Assembly (NCBI GenBank): GCA_023159155.1
Contig: JAJNNX010000088.1
Location: 1 to 64,000, forward strand
DNA: 64,000 bases
Source of the DNA: Ustulina deusta
Lineage: Eukaryota > Ascomycota > Sordariomycetes > Xylariales > Xylariaceae
Reading direction: 5' to 3'
The notes under the pieces: generated by a model
Told to the model about the DNA's origin: nothing
The model's input: only the letters and a program-made list of their open reading frames with translations
Database searches by the model: none
Shown: piece after piece, positions 27,468 to 40,108 of the stretch
How positions within the stretch are numbered: position 1 is the stretch's first letter
How the letters are laid out: every line of letters begins with the position of its first letter
Translations under genes and position numbers: made by a program

Positions 27468-27706
27468 TGTCACGATTAGTCGAGTAAAGCTTCTATAGCT
27501 AGTTTATTAATACTATAAACAAAGATTTTAAACTAAAAAAAAAAAAAAAAAAAAGGAAAGAAGTTAGAGTTTATAAGGTGGATAGATATGGACTTTGTGT
27601 GTGTAGCTGCAGAGTTATAGGTTGGTCCGTGCGTAGACTTCCTATCTTATCGCTATGTAGGTCTGGAGTCCTTGCAGGTCTCGCCAAAACTGTATTGACC
27701 GTCACA
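27468..27706 (+). mobile_element. solo LTR, family A, copy 4 (best preserved)
   Basis: It starts TGTCACG and ends CCGTCACA, and is flanked by the perfect 5-bp target duplication ATAAA (27463-27467 and 27707-27711). It contains a run of about 19 A at 27536-27554; its downstream half is largely unmutated. It is the reference for the three mutated copies at 2726, 8515 and 8783. Confidence 0.8.
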
Positions 27707-28125
27707 ATAAAAATATTAAAGTACTAAAAAAAATTAAAACTAAAAATAAAATAAAAATAAAATAAAAATAAATAAACTAGTTTAATAAAACTAAATAATT
27801 ATAGCAAAAAATTTAAATACTAAAAAAATAAAAAGTAAAATATATATATTATTATAGTAGCTACTTATTTTTTGTTTAGTTAAACTAAAAATAAAAGTAT
27901 TTATATTTTAATTAAACAAAATTAAACTAGTATAAATAAATTATATAAATAATTATTTATTTAAATTATATAGTAGTTATACTAGTAAAAAAAAATTTAT
28001 TCTAAAAAACACTTTTAATAGTAGCTAAAAAATTATTACTAGAGCATATATAAATTAATAAAAATTAATTTTTTAATATTTAATATCTTTAATTAATAGA
28101 TCTTTCTCGAAATAATAGCAACTAT

Positions 28126-28164
28126 TATACTAGGAAATGTAAGTTCGGCCTATTTTTTAGTATA
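28126..28164 (+). repeat. 39-nt hairpin repeat, copy 1 (RIP-altered)
   Basis: It has the same length and layout as copies at 49905-49943, 51201-51239 and (reverse) 54114-54152. The outer arms TATACTAGGAAA / TTTTTAGTATA pair and enclose a conserved core TAAGTTCGGCCTA. This copy sits exactly at the border between the AT-rich block and the gene island. Confidence 0.6.
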
Positions 28165-28850
28165 TAGGCACTACTATATTAGGACTATCTATGAGTAGTT
28201 ATTCATAGGTGTCCACTTTAATATACGTGACTACTTGCCGATATAGTAAGACCCCTTAAAGGGGCGTGTCTTAGAAGTAATGAGGTGACTTTAAAGATTA
28301 ATCCCGAAATAGCAGAGAGGGGGTTGCCACGACGAAGGTACTTTGATTCACTAGGTGTGCCCTGTCTATGAGTCCTATCCGTAGACTTATTCTAAAAACT
28401 CTCCAACCCTTAGTTGCGAACACTGAACCTGAACTCTACAACAAGTCTCGGCGCCTTATCGACGCGAGAATGAGTTGTGGAGGTGCAAGCGGGGACCGGG
28501 TATATACTCCCGATGGATTCGCAAGGAAACTCCTTCAGGGGAGCATACAAACCCCCCGGGAAAATCCACGAAGAAGACGAAAATGCGGGGAAGAACCCCA
28601 TATACAACCCCACAAATTGCTGAGATTCCACACCGACACAGGTAATCTCTTTCTGGAAATACGAGTATTGGCTTTCCTGGGTATATAGACTTCTGATAGC
28701 CAGATCACCCTTTGAGTTCAAACAGACCAATTGTTGTCCCCTAAAAGCCAGTCATTGGCCTACTGCAAATAACTCGTGTGACGCAGTGATATCGTTGATA
28801 AATCTCTTTTGGGGTGCTTTCTAGACATCGCATATTACATTCAGCTCACT
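28165..28850. other. upstream region of the MFS gene
   Basis: It presumably contains the promoter and leader of the transporter at 28851. A perfect CCCCTTTAAGGGG-type palindrome lies at 28252-28264. Overlapping sense and antisense ORFs of 106 codons (28368-28688 and 28410-28730) show no recognisable domain and probably reflect open composition. No RNA gene is seen. Confidence 0.4.
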
Positions 28851-30604
28851 ATGTCTAACATTGAAGAGGGCAAGGCTTGTGATCTAGCTGCACCGGACGA
28901 GACTTGTGTTGAAGATGTTAAAAAAGAAGCTTCGCCGGACAACATTCGCCATCCTAACCACGAGATCTACGCCGAGGCGCTTCTGCGTTACCCAACCGAC
29001 GAGCACATCGGTAAGGCAGAGGAGACTAAGTTGCGGCGAAAGCTAGATTACAGAATCTTGCCGTTGTTAAGTATCTGCTACTTCTTTTACGTGAGTATAT
29101 GAGTCCATCTTCCATATCTAAGGGGCCAGCTTGTCAGCCATCTAAACAGCCTCGCCGTAGTACGTCGATAAGACCACGCTCTCTTACGCAGCCCTCTTCG
29201 GTATCAAGACCGATTTGTCCCTCGGCTCCGAGGATTACTCGTGGCTGTCGTCACTTTTCTACTTCGGCTGGCTTGCGTGGGCTATCCCATCGAACTTGAT
29301 CATGCAGCGCTCCCCTCCTGGATGGTACCTTTCCGCCAATATTTTCCTCTGGGGGGCACTTTTAATGGCGCAGGCTGGAGCGCGGAACTTTAGCGCCCTA
29401 GCTGCCCTGAGAGCACTCTCCGGTGCCTTTGAGGCGATTGCTGACCCTGCATTCATGCTCATCACCAGCATGTACTACACCAGAGCTGAGCAGCCGATCC
29501 GCATTTCCATATGGTATTCATTCAATGGTGTTGGTGTTGCTGGTGGTGGCCTTATTGGTTTGTTTACGCTTACTCCGGCGTGAAGTGATAAACGACTAAT
29601 TTGGAAATCGTGAAGGCTACGGCATTGGCAATTTAAAAGGTGCGCTGCAGTCCTGGCGTTACGAGTTTCTGATTATCGGCGCGTTCTGTAGCTTCTGGGC
29701 CATCGTTATGTTCTTCCTCGTGCCAAACTCCCCTACAACATTCCGGGGATTTACCCATGAGGAGCGCCTGATGATGATCGCACGTATGCGACGGAATCAG
29801 ACTGGTGTGGAACAGCAACATATCAATTGGGGCCAGGTTATGGAAGCCTTTCTCGACTACAAGTCCTGGCTCTTCCTCTTTTTGGGCTTCGTAGGGAATA
29901 TTCCTAATGGAGGTATCTCAAACTTTTCGACCCTCGTTATCCAAGGTCTAGGTTTTGATACTCTACATACTGCCCTATTGGGTATTCCCCAGGGAGCACT
30001 CGTAGTCGTTTGGATTGGGCTTGGCGCGATTTGCAACCAATACTTGCCCAAGAATTCCCGCACTCTCGTGTGTGCGCTCTTCATGCTCCCAACCATTGCA
30101 GGCGCTCTTGGATTCCTCCTCGCGCCTGATGATGCCTACATCGGCCGCCTTATCTGCTTGTAAGACACCTATAGCATAAACCAGATGTGCAAAGCTCAGT
30201 TCAAGTTAACTCTTTGATCGCTCAGTTATCTGACAGGCTCCTACCAAGCCTCTTTCGTCATCTCTCTGTCAATACTTACTGGAAACACCGGCGGCCAATC
30301 AAAAAAGATGATTGTAAATGGTATGATCTGGTTGGGCGCCTGTCTCGGCAACATCGCCAGTCCCTTCTTCTATAAGTCTGAGCAAGCACCGAGCTACACT
30401 CTCGGCATTGGATCACTTCTGGTCGCTAATTTTATCGAGCTCGCTTTGTTCTTTGCTATAAGGTACTCGTTCATATGGGAGAACAAGCACAAGGAAAAGA
30501 AAAGGGAACAGATGCGCCGCGATGGCAGTCTTGAAACCGTTAACCAGACCGCCTTTAAGGATCTAACAGACAAGGAAAACCCCAATTTCGAGTACATCTA
30601 TTGA
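28851..30604 (+). CDS. MFS permease, ACS/Dal5-like family (4 exons)
   Basis: Predicted 519-residue plasma-membrane proton-coupled transporter of the anion:cation symporter branch of the major facilitator superfamily, which in fungi includes allantoate, nicotinate, pantothenate and other organic-anion permeases. Exons as I read them are 28851-29090, 29161-29557, 29616-30159 and 30226-30604; the joins restore one frame. The hydrophilic N terminus (about 70 residues) leads to LLSICYFFYYVDKTTLSYAA, the typical first helix with its D-K-T/R motif. Next come GIKTDLSLGSEDYSWLSSLF and RALSGAFEAI of the second to fourth helices, and ITSMYYTRAEQPIRISIWYS before helix 5. Length fits the family. The ATG at 28851 was chosen over an in-frame codon at 28809 because MSNIEEGK begins a normal acidic tail. 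The substrate cannot be told from sequence. Confidence 0.85.
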
Positions 30605-31647
30605 AGCATCCATCATTGAATACGTCGGTACTCCGAGAATACATCATTTTGGCTAGAATAATAGCGTCACGTCGCTCTGCGCAAGAAATCTTGATATCGG
30701 GGTGAAGCGCTACTTAGACACCTGTTTCTGCTATTGGTGGAAATACTACACTAAAACCATGACATCATCAATTTTGCAGGTGTGCCGAATATAAACTAAA
30801 CGTGGGGGTGGATCGCGGGGGATGATTTGGGGGAGCGCCTAGGGCTCCCCTGCATTCCCCCACACAAGGCCACGGCAATGTAAGCAGTGCGGCCCGAATT
30901 GGCAGGATAGGCGCAAGAGCGGCTGCTGTTTTCGTTCTTCAATATATATTGTATATTTTCTCTTTACTCCTTCCTACTCGCCCATATCTTAGCTACATTC
31001 GCCGACCTCAGCAATGCACTCCAAACCTCCAAATTCTACATGGAAAATAGCAACATTGCTAAACGCCATATATATCCATTATCATCCTGCCTACACAAGG
31101 GAGACCAGGTAGTAGGTGTTGGCGCTCCAGAGCGAATATAGGATCCATCCAGCCAGAAAGCAGATTTCGTCGCATAGTGCAATTGGTTTGCTAGTGAGCT
31201 ACTGGGCCACAAAAAACTATAACATGTCCGAGATACGGGTGAAAAGAAAGCAGCACTAAATTTGTCTCTCGTTTAGCTACCTAACACAGAAATTTTAAAC
31301 ACTAATATGCCATCTTTCCACTTTAGCTAACTTATTCAACACCACAACAACTGCTGCACAAACGTTTACAGTCCAAACTGCTAGATTCACAGGTGCGGCT
31401 GCATCACAGGTGTAGACCTAGGAACAGGAGTTGTTATAACCGAACTAAAAGGGGGGGGGGGTTAAAAGGGAATTATAGGAGAATTAAGGGACATGGTGAT
31501 TTGGAAGAGAGGTTTCGTTAAAATGTCTCCAGGACCTTTGTCGATGATATCTTCAGAATCAGAAGGTTCCCGAACTTCACATATGGGCAACAGATGGCAA
31601 CATTGATTCGTCACCATTATGCCGCAATGCTGAGCTTGAGAGCAATA
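30605..31647. other. convergent intergenic region
   Basis: It separates the 3' ends of the MFS gene and the reticulon gene. It contains a GC-rich hairpin at 30831-30849 (GGGAGC facing GCTCCC) inside a G/C-run segment that differs from its surroundings, and a G run at 31450-31460. No ORF or RNA gene is recognised. Confidence 0.5.
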
Positions 31648-32994
31648 TTACTCGGAATCATTCTGAGCATGGTGTTGTTGATCGTATTGTTCGGCGACGG
31701 TGTTCTTACCATCCTGGGCTACCTTCTCGGGGCGAGGCTGTTCATTCGCAGTGTTTTGTTGAGTCCCGTTTGTTGGGGTTGCAGACGGCGACTTTTTGAT
31801 AGGCCATGTGTTCATGACCGCATGTTGTGCTTTGGTCGATAGGTTCCCAGCCACACTGCGGGCCTCAGATGACAGGCTTGAAGCGCCTTTCTGGGTCTTC
31901 GATGTGAAGTTTCCAGCAGCTTGCTGTGCCTTACACGATAGATCGCCTGCCTTGGCTTTGGTGTCTTGTAAAACCACTTTGGTGCTCTCCGCCGTTGTGT
32001 GAGCTAGCTCCCGGGCGTTAACTTTTGCACATTGGGCTATGTCGCGGCCGCCGGGCGAAACTATGAGGGGAGCGATGTACGCTGAGCTAAGACCCAGAAC
32101 CGCAAGATTGAAGGGAGACATAATTTTGATCAACCAGAACAAGGTTGTGAAGCCCACGAAAGCCTGATCTTGCGTTAGTTTCCAACTTGCTTCATCTGAA
32201 ATAATGAGGCTGAGACTAACACCAAGGGTCTTGCCCAATTCCTCACCATACATAATTTTCTGGGCTTGAATTGCGAGATACTGTATAAGGTCGTGAATGT
32301 CTCTGAGCGTGGCGTTGAGTGTTGACTCCGGGACTCGCCTATACTCCGGTCGAATACGGGCGACGAAGTCGGATTTGGTGGATCGGCTGAGGAGAGAGGC
32401 GAGGTACACCGCTAGAGAGCTATACGTCAGTGATTCCTGTCCAATAAGTCACACGAATATGGTTACGGACCTCCGAGGCTCGTCGCGCCCATCTTCAAGA
32501 GCCATTGGGTCCAATGAAAGTAGTGTATCCCATACATAAGCCCTAGAAGCCAAAAGTACGAAACAATAGTACGAATTGGGTCCTTCCACTATGAGATATC
32601 AGTGACTCGGCTCGAATACATAGCTCATACGTACCAAACTTACAGAGATGTACTTGTAAAGGCTGTCGGAATTGGCTATTATGTCAATGTGTTAGTGCAA
32701 CACCCAGCAGATCATTACTCGTCGTTGATTAGATGTCCTACACATGACTCTTTTCAGAGGTCCCCCATCCCGTTCTGGCCGCGCCTCAGGGTCTGGTTTT
32801 GGATCTTGATCATGTTCCGCGGTATGTATCTTCTCGTGTAGTGATTCCTGGATGGCTGCAGCAACTAAACATAAGTATGTTAGCTGCGGCGATAAATATC
32901 TGCTGATACGGGCAACTTCACCTTGCCTCTCATTTTGTTGTGACGGCGAACCATCAGCCCGGACGGGCATTACTACGTAGGCTGGTTCGCTCAT
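31648..32994 (-). CDS. reticulon-like ER-shaping protein (5 exons)
   Basis: Predicted 373-residue protein of the fungal reticulon family (Rtn1-like), which inserts hairpin membrane segments into the endoplasmic reticulum and bends tubules. Minus-strand exons are 32994-32922, 32864-32742, 32675-32644, 32588-32467 and 32419-31648. Introns are 47-66 nt with CTAAC or CTGA(C/T) branch sites in all four. The joined protein shows DSLYKYISWKDPIRTIVSY at about residues 68-86 (start of the reticulon homology domain) and YFHWTQWLLKMGATSLG. It then has VPESTLNATLRDIHDLIQY and AVLGLSSAYIAPLIVSP at about 226-240, closing the domain. The C-terminal third is hydrophilic with repeated Ala/Ser/Lys amphipathic units (about residues 250-330) and a Gln-rich tail. 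The 32-nt third exon is short but required for the frame. Confidence 0.85.
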
Positions 32995-35457
32995 TTTTCA
33001 ACGATCAGGTTGTATGGGGATGGTAAAAAAATAACCTGCTAGTCGCTTGAAATATGAAGGCCACTGGAGGATCAAGGAATCATGATACGAGACTTAGGAG
33101 ACTTTTATTTATGTCTTCAAATCTCCACGAAGAGTTTCACTGTCACTGGAACTGGTAGTTAATTAGGCAATAGTTGGGGAATGTATGATGAGGGAATGAC
33201 GTGAATTGAGTGACATCAATTGCGGTCACTCGGAACGCCTCATAATGGAGAGAAAACTCCGCGATATTACGATCTCGAACTCTATAGGGTGAATAATCAA
33301 GCCAAGCGGGATACCGAAAATGCCCAACTAGGTACTCTAAGCTAGGCTACAGGTAATACCTCATACGCCCTCATCAGAGAACGAATTGGCCACTATTAGA
33401 AAAAATCGAGGAGAAAAGTAAAGTTAATGACTCATGATGATGACATCCTCTGTGGCTCAAACATGTAGTTGACGGAAGAATCGCTCACCAGCCACGGATG
33501 CCCCGGTTTTAGAGATCTAAGCATCATCCATTTAAATCACGATCCGCCACTGGTAGAGGAAGGTGTTAGTTCACGGTTAAATGGACATAGATTCGAATTC
33601 TATTAGCGCTAGTCCTCGCCCTTGGTGGTCACTCTTTTTCTCTGGCAGCCTTGTTTGGTCGCTAACTAGGAACACTCTAAAACCGGGCGGCCCCGAACTG
33701 AAAGCCCAGGTGAGTTTTGATAGAGCTATATTTCCCGTGTATGTCGAGACACGGCAGTAGGACGAGGTCTTCCGGAGTCAAATTTCAAGCAGAATTCAGC
33801 TGCCACACCTTGAACTGCCAACACTACTGAGAAGACGACAGGAAATAGATGATTTTTCTTCTTCTTTTGGAATATCCAACAGATTTGAATCTGCATAGCA
33901 GCAACGCTACCCCATCATGGCCGTAAGGAAGCCAGCTAAATACTGTCTCTTATAATTGGCTCCTATAGCCCCTACACACCGTGCCTGTCCCCACTGTGCA
34001 ATCGACGCCATAATCATCATCTCTATTTGATATTTCATTCAGGAGCTTGGAGATTGAATGTTGAAAACAAAGCAAAAAGCGCAGAACACAGTAAGCCCAG
34101 CGTTGAGAGCTGATACATTTAGACTGGTGTATATCCTGTGAGGATTCCAGCTACCCCTAGAAGTTCCTGGTCACTGATACAGCCAGGAAGCCTTCCTAGG
34201 AGGATGAAGGGCAATCTGCTCAGGGGATGACACTCTAGCATGGCCATTTCCATCTACCATAGGCAGACATGTGATATAAAAGAGAGGAGGGAAATAGAGT
34301 AAGGGTATGAGAGGTCGGATAAGCTCCTGTCGAAATAGCTCGCCAATGAATAAGTCCATTCAACCAGACGTCAATCCAAGACCTCATCTTTTCACAAGTC
34401 TACTTTCATATGAGGATGTTTTTTGGGGGGGTTTTTTTTTGAAAATTAAAAATCTTCGGATGATGCAGCAAGGAAACAATCAGCAGCTGTGTAGACGTCC
34501 CGGTATTATCTCGAACTAGAAGTCTCAGGGGCTTGTGGGCAAGGGCTCGGAAACATATAAGTACTTGTTCAATTTAATTTTATCTTCTGTGGTATCACGT
34601 GGCCTTGCCTCAAATCTGTGGAACACCCAAGGTAAGTATTGCCGCTGGGCAAGTACCTATTGAAGATATGCTTGGCTGTTCAGAAGTCCTTACCGGGTCT
34701 CCACACCAGATTTGCTGTAAGGCGGGGTATCCCATGTCCAGTGGGCTAGGCAGGCTCTAACGCCGGGACTCTTAGCAGGGTGACGGGCCGCTACTCATCC
34801 ACTTGGTATTACCTTACCTTCGGCACCTGCCATAGCAAGTACCCTTTGTACTATGTACCTACATGTATGTATATTTGGAAGTATACCGAGCAGCAAATGT
34901 TGGGCCACCCAAATATGCCAGTGCTGGCGCTTACTTACCTGATGTTGCTGCATTGGTGTAGATTCACAAGACTAGGTACCTACTAAGTAGATTTTCACGG
35001 GGTCTTTCCAAGTTGACTTGGCGCCATGCTGTTGCGAAAGGTACTTAGTTGGTGCGGTCACTGTCCGAACTAACAGGTAGATGGGAGGTACCTACACTTA
35101 CAATTTTGGCGGTAGTGTACAGGACACATTATGTAGTCAGCTACCTGCCTAGGTACTTAAATAGGTACTTTAGTCTTTCCTTACGGTGCTAGCTGGGTTA
35201 CTGTGTAGCCTCACCCAGTGGTTCTAAACCCACGCCTTATTTCAGCCCCCCTCACCTGAAAGGAGCCAGCAGTCAGTCAGTTAGCCAGTTGTTTGCTGCG
35301 AAAAATTGTCTGCACACCAACATCCAACATCCAACATCCAGCAAATATCGATCCTCCCCCCTCCCTCTCTCCTTAGCCCCTCTCGCTACCCCTAGGTGTT
35401 GTGCGTTTGTTGTTCATGGTTACCTGTGCTGAGCGTGAACTCTCGGCCTTGTGAAGA
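32995..35457. other. 2.4-kb divergent intergenic region
   Basis: It lies between the divergent reticulon and DUF6604 genes and presumably holds both promoters. From 34640 to 35170 it is dense in GTACCT/AGGTAC words. A 7-bp tandem (CCAACAT, three times) is at 35317-35340. A pyrimidine tract at 35351-35373 precedes the DUF6604 start, as is common at fungal transcription starts. Short ORFs here have no recognisable features. Confidence 0.5.
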
Positions 35458-38075
35458 ATGGTGCTTTCCGCCCTATCAAGCACGTACCAGCGGTACAAGC
35501 AGGATACCGACTCGGTGGCAGCATGGCTCGCCTCCACGGCCAAGTCTCTCGGCTTCTCCGCTGACCCCCCTTCTGCAACCGCGTCTGCTCTGTCCAGCAG
35601 GAAGCTAGCCGGCGGTGGTTGCCACAAGGGAAAAGCCCGCGCCCACACCAAGAAGCACGGTGCCGCCCGGAAGCAATCCCCTCTGTCTGTCGTCCCGAAG
35701 CATGTCATCAACATCAAGGACTTTGTGCTGCTGGCGGAATTTGTTGCCGAGAAGGCTACTTCTGTGCCTGATACAGTCAGGACCACTATCGACAGAGTCA
35801 TCGCTGTCCGCTCTGGTTTCGGCGCCCGACTCGAAAAGCAGGGCAAGCCTCTCTGCGAGGTTTCGGATGCCAAACACCAGTATTTCATTGGAGGTGAGCA
35901 GTTGTCCTTGATGTGAACCTATTCTGTATTGTCGCATGTCCCTGCTGCTGATGCTAAGTCTACCTTGCTCAAGTGCTGGAGAAAGTACGTGAGGTGCTGA
36001 CGCCACTCATGCCTGTCCCTGATAATACGACCCAGGATACGTCAGCCGATGAAAATCTGAAAAATCGATTTGCCGCCCTTGCGGTCTACGAACCTTCGCA
36101 GGAATTCCTGGATGCCCCGGCAATGGAGAGGCCTGTGAAGACCGGAGACGATAATGTTGTGTACGAAGCTGAAACCGAGACGTCCCTCGAACACGCCATT
36201 TTCGCTCTGACCAGTGTCATCAACGACATGAATCGTGTTCGAGCTCATGTGCGGTGGATCTGGTCCAACTATAAAATCGGCCGCTTTGATCTTGCTGCAG
36301 CCGCCATCGCAACCAATACTGCGATTGACCTCGTCAGGAATATGATGGAGGACATCCTGCCCTTACTCAACAATCACGGAGGACTAGGTAACATGCTCCA
36401 TGAGTTCCATGTCCTCCAATGCCTGATGAAAGGTTGGACAATGGAGAATATCTTTACCGAAGGCCAAGGCCACTTTAATTACGACACTTATGATGTCGGG
36501 TATGGCACCTACTTCACCGTCTACCGGATTCTTGAGGGATTCGTCGAGGTACTACAGCCAGGCGAGCTTCCCCTCTACAACGAGGGTATGTTCGGATATT
36601 ATGATCCAGCGACCGATCGGTCCCGCAAGACAGGATTGCAGAAGTTTGAAGACGATCGTGCACTGTTGATGCCATTCATTTCTGAACTGATGACTGCTAT
36701 TCGCGGTGTTCAAGACTGGCCCGTCAAGGACGAATTCTTACGCGGGATGGAAGAGTTAAGTGAGACTAAAGAAGTGCCATTTTACACAGTATTCGCCGCC
36801 CAAATCTTTCTTGACATCACATATGAGCTGGGAGAAGACATCCAGACACCTTTCAACACTATGATCAATCATACCACGGTTATGGACGACGAAATCAAGA
36901 TTCATTTTGAATTTCATTCCAAACTGAAGATCAACACGTGGCCCGCAGCGAATGACTTGCTGATCCGAGAAGTCCAGAGGTGCATCCAATGGATTGGTAA
37001 TGATCCATTACGTGCCGTCCAGGCCAACGTATACCGACGGGGAGGGCTTGCAATGCCCGATATAGAAAGCCATCGCCTCTTTCGCATGTCGCCTGTCACC
37101 AGTGGCCTCTTTCTCTATCACTTTCGCTCTCGATACCGCCAGATTGGTCTAGGCGTCGCTGATGCTTGGGGCTCAATCCAGTACTGTCAACATCTGTACA
37201 ATGCATTGAATCATGAGAAGCTGCTGAATTCTATGTGGCCTGATATGTGCGTTCTCGCCTCAAGTCTGGGTGACAATAGCTTCTACGTAGGGGGAGAGGT
37301 GCCGAAGACACCCCGGGCATACTTCAACAAATTCTGTCTTCAAATGGGAACTTCGGCTGCAGCAATGACTAACAAAAGGCGCAAAAATACTCCCTTGCGG
37401 TCTGGATCTGGACCTCGTGGTTTGAAGGCGGCGTCGCCTGTTCTGTCTATGTTCAAGGCGCGTTATGTGGAAAACACTGGTCAGGTCAACTTTACCCCCG
37501 AATATGTGAGCCAAATTATCGAGCTCAGTCTGTTTGAACGAGAGGACGGTTCATTTCTGATGGGCCAAATTTCGGATCCCAAGAAGCTTAAGGAGAAGAA
37601 AAAGCTGCAACAGCTAAGCAATGAAGGACGAAGAAAGGCGGCTAAGAGCGGCAATATGCCTCTTGAGCAACTTATCAGGCCCTTGACCCATGCCCTTCAC
37701 GCCGAGTTTTTGGAGTATACGTTCCCTTACCTGAACATGCACCGCTGGTGCTGGCGGCTTCTGCGGGCTGTCAAGGACTCGTGTGACCCCTGCCTGAGAC
37801 AGCTATATACGCCGGCATATTTGGAGAAGGAGAGCCAACTTCCATGGGTCGTCGGCTGGATCTTCATGGCAGCCAGCGGTTTGGACGGCGGCGTGTTCGA
37901 TCGCCGGCCACTACAGTTGGCAGCAGGGGCGATGAACGAGTTCTTTGATACTGGGGCGTCTAGTATCATTTGTACACATGTCCTAGGAAAGCAACTCGGA
38001 ATACCGATTAACTTTCAATTGAAGCAGCATAAAGCAGAAGGTGAGATTGAGACTAATTGGTGTAACGGCAGGTAA
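35458..38075 (+). CDS. DUF6604 domain protein (2 exons)
   Basis: Predicted 845-residue protein with exons 35458-35893 and 35974-38075 (80-nt intron, donor GTGAGC; the join reads ...IGVLEKVREVL). The N terminus YQRYKQDTDSVAAWLASTA, then a basic Gly/His/Lys stretch and HVINIKDFVLLAEFVAEK, is the characteristic start of the fungal DUF6604 family. The rest is a long helical region with no membrane segment or signal peptide. The family is common in Pezizomycotina but has no assigned biochemical role. A basic segment (PKKLKEKKKLQQ, near residue 690) could be a nuclear signal. The last codons may be altered by a further small intron, because a GTGAG donor-like site lies at 38041. Confidence 0.8.
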
Positions 38076-38531
38076 TAGGACGGAACGAGCTTTTCCTAGG
38101 CTGGTGGCATGATGTAAGGAATAATCTCATTCCTTTAGAAATGTATGCATGTCGACAAGTTGCTAGGACACCAGAGTCTGGATTATGGCTCTCAGTGTCC
38201 TTTTGTTGGGGGGCTGATGTTTGTGAAGGAAGGGTTGTCAATGTACCTAGCCTATAACCCGAATGCAACGGGGACCCCGAAAAAAAAGGGGGGCTTTAAT
38301 GTTCAACGCATGTAACAGCTTTATCTTCCTAAGTGTTGCTCCCTATTGCGCTAAGCTATCTCATAATCTGAGCTAACTTCAATGCTTCGAGGTCCTCTGC
38401 GATTTGCGGAGTGGTGCGTGCCTAAGAGTCGGCTTCTATCGTTACAAGTAGCTGTACAGGACTATTTAACCCCTATGACCTACTCACACTGCTCTAACAC
38501 TAATATTCTCACGTAGTCCTATTTACAGTCC
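38076..38531. other. convergent intergenic region
   Basis: It holds the 3' flanks of the DUF6604 gene and the FAD monooxygenase gene. An A run followed by a G run occurs at 38280-38292. No gene is seen. Confidence 0.6.
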
Positions 38532-40108
38532 TCAAGACACCGTAGCTTGTTTCTGGAGGACACCAAATATGCCAGGGTACGTGCAATTTTCATCGAATTT
38601 CGCGTACCTATCAGCCGCACTAGAAATCCTGGATGTGGATCGCGTATTCATGAGCACCCTCGTGGCCCGAGGTCTCCTAACGCTGTCAATTTTCCTGAGC
38701 ACTTCAGGCACACTATCCCTCGTAATGCCGGCTTGTGTCAGAAGACGAAGACCATCGGCGTCTTCGATAGCCATGTTTGATCCTGTTCACCTCTAAAATC
38801 AGCATTATGTTCAACGCTGCATCGCCGCAAGTCTTCTTACCCTGCCCCTGTAGAGGCGTCATGGCATGGGCGGCATCGCCGATGAGGATCGCACGTCCAG
38901 ACGTCCACGTCGGCAGAGGCTCGAGATCCTGGAGCTCCCACAGCTTAACCTCGTCGGCAACTCTAAACGTCCTCAGTACAAAGAAACCCTCCCAAATCCA
39001 TCCTCGGCTACTCACCGCAGCATCGTCTTGAGCTCCTCGTCGAAATCGTCGTAAATTCCTAGGATTTCGTCGCGATCGCCATCCGCATTCCACGACTCCG
39101 TCGTGTTCTCCCTCTCCCGTCGGGTCTGGAATACCCACGCCATATTCATCCACGCGGTATTGCGAAGCGGGTATGTCACCACCAATCGTGATGTGCCATC
39201 CAGCGCTTCGACGAGGCGCATGTGGCCATGTTCTTTTTCGCGCTGGTCCTGCCACCATCGCGGCAGCTTGCCGAGGGCCGCTTCCACTCGTTCCGCCGAT
39301 ACGGCGACGCGGCAACATGTCATCCCTGTCTTCTTGGGGCTGGCGGGCTCACTGAGTACTTTATTCCGTAGCCGAGAATGGATGCCATCGGCAACTATGG
39401 TCTCGCATTAGTTCTCGTCCCATGAGGGCGGAATCGAGCTTCCAGCTTACCGATAACAACATCTGCGTCAACCACAGATCCGTCCTCTAATGTGATTCTC
39501 CCAGCCTCAGCATCCAGGTCGACAGCACCATTATTCCACAGCGGAGTTGCGGGGACTGCGCTGGCGTCAAGACCTAAGTCTTCAGCGGGGGACGTGGCCA
39601 GCCTCACTGCACAATCGGAGTTAGTTATCGCCATTCCGAGCGCGATCAAGAGTGTTTGGGAAGCGTAGAAAGCTTCCAAGGCATGATTATCGTGACGCCA
39701 AAAGGGAGCCTTTACGCGCCAAAGGTAGATAAAATAAGAGGCAAGTGACTCCGAGGAGGACTCACGCAGTTCTGTGCGGAAGTCCACGCGCATGTGACTG
39801 ACCAATGGCGCACCATACCGCTCCCTCATATCATACTCGCTGCTATGCAGGCACTTCCCGTCCTTATCTACCGACCTCCAGCCGCCGATCTCGACGGACC
39901 CCGCACGTTTGTACTCGAAACCGATGCTCTCGAGAATGCGCGTCGATTTGGGGAAGTTCGCAATACCCTGGCCGCCGGTCGCGACCGAGGGCTCGCCGCG
40001 CTCGTACACCGTGACATGATGCTTCTCCCGCAGAATCCGGGCCGCGGCTAATCCCGCGATGCCGGCGCCGGCGACGGCTACGCGGAGACGGGTCTCGTTG
40101 GCGGCCAT
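38532..40108 (-). CDS. FAD-dependent monooxygenase, salicylate hydroxylase-like (5 exons)
   Basis: Predicted 416-residue flavoprotein of the PF01494 (UbiH/salicylate hydroxylase) class, which hydroxylates aromatic or polyketide substrates using NAD(P)H and O2. Minus-strand exons are 40108-39766, 39606-39451, 39394-39016, 38962-38841 and 38782-38532. The first intron is long (159 nt) with a CTAAC branch site; the others are 53-58 nt. Motifs are VAVAGAGIAGLAAARIL near the N terminus (Rossmann GxGxxG), HMRVDFRTELLRLA around residue 110, VADGIHSRLR around 170, and GDAAHAMTPLQGQG near residue 320 (FAD-ribityl binding). The C terminus ends normally with DSVRRPRATRVLMNTR. No biosynthetic neighbours are seen, so the pathway is unknown. 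Confidence 0.85.

Larger units (their letters stand above)
1..28125. other. AT-rich, RIP-decayed transposon block
   Basis: This block is almost entirely A and T with stop codons in every frame, and no intact host gene can be read in it. Repeated sequences inside it differ by C-to-T and G-to-A transitions, as expected from repeat-induced point mutation in Pezizomycotina. Isolated patches of normal composition survive at 6327-6595, 12590-12665, 17620-17700, 24100-24450, 26917-27225 and 27540-27706. Individual elements that can be delimited are listed separately; the remainder is unassignable relic DNA. Confidence 0.9.

Noticed and set aside
28368..28730. Overlapping sense and antisense ORFs of 106 codons each
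   Set aside because: They mirror each other on the same DNA, have no recognisable domain or signal, and lie in the probable upstream region of the MFS gene.
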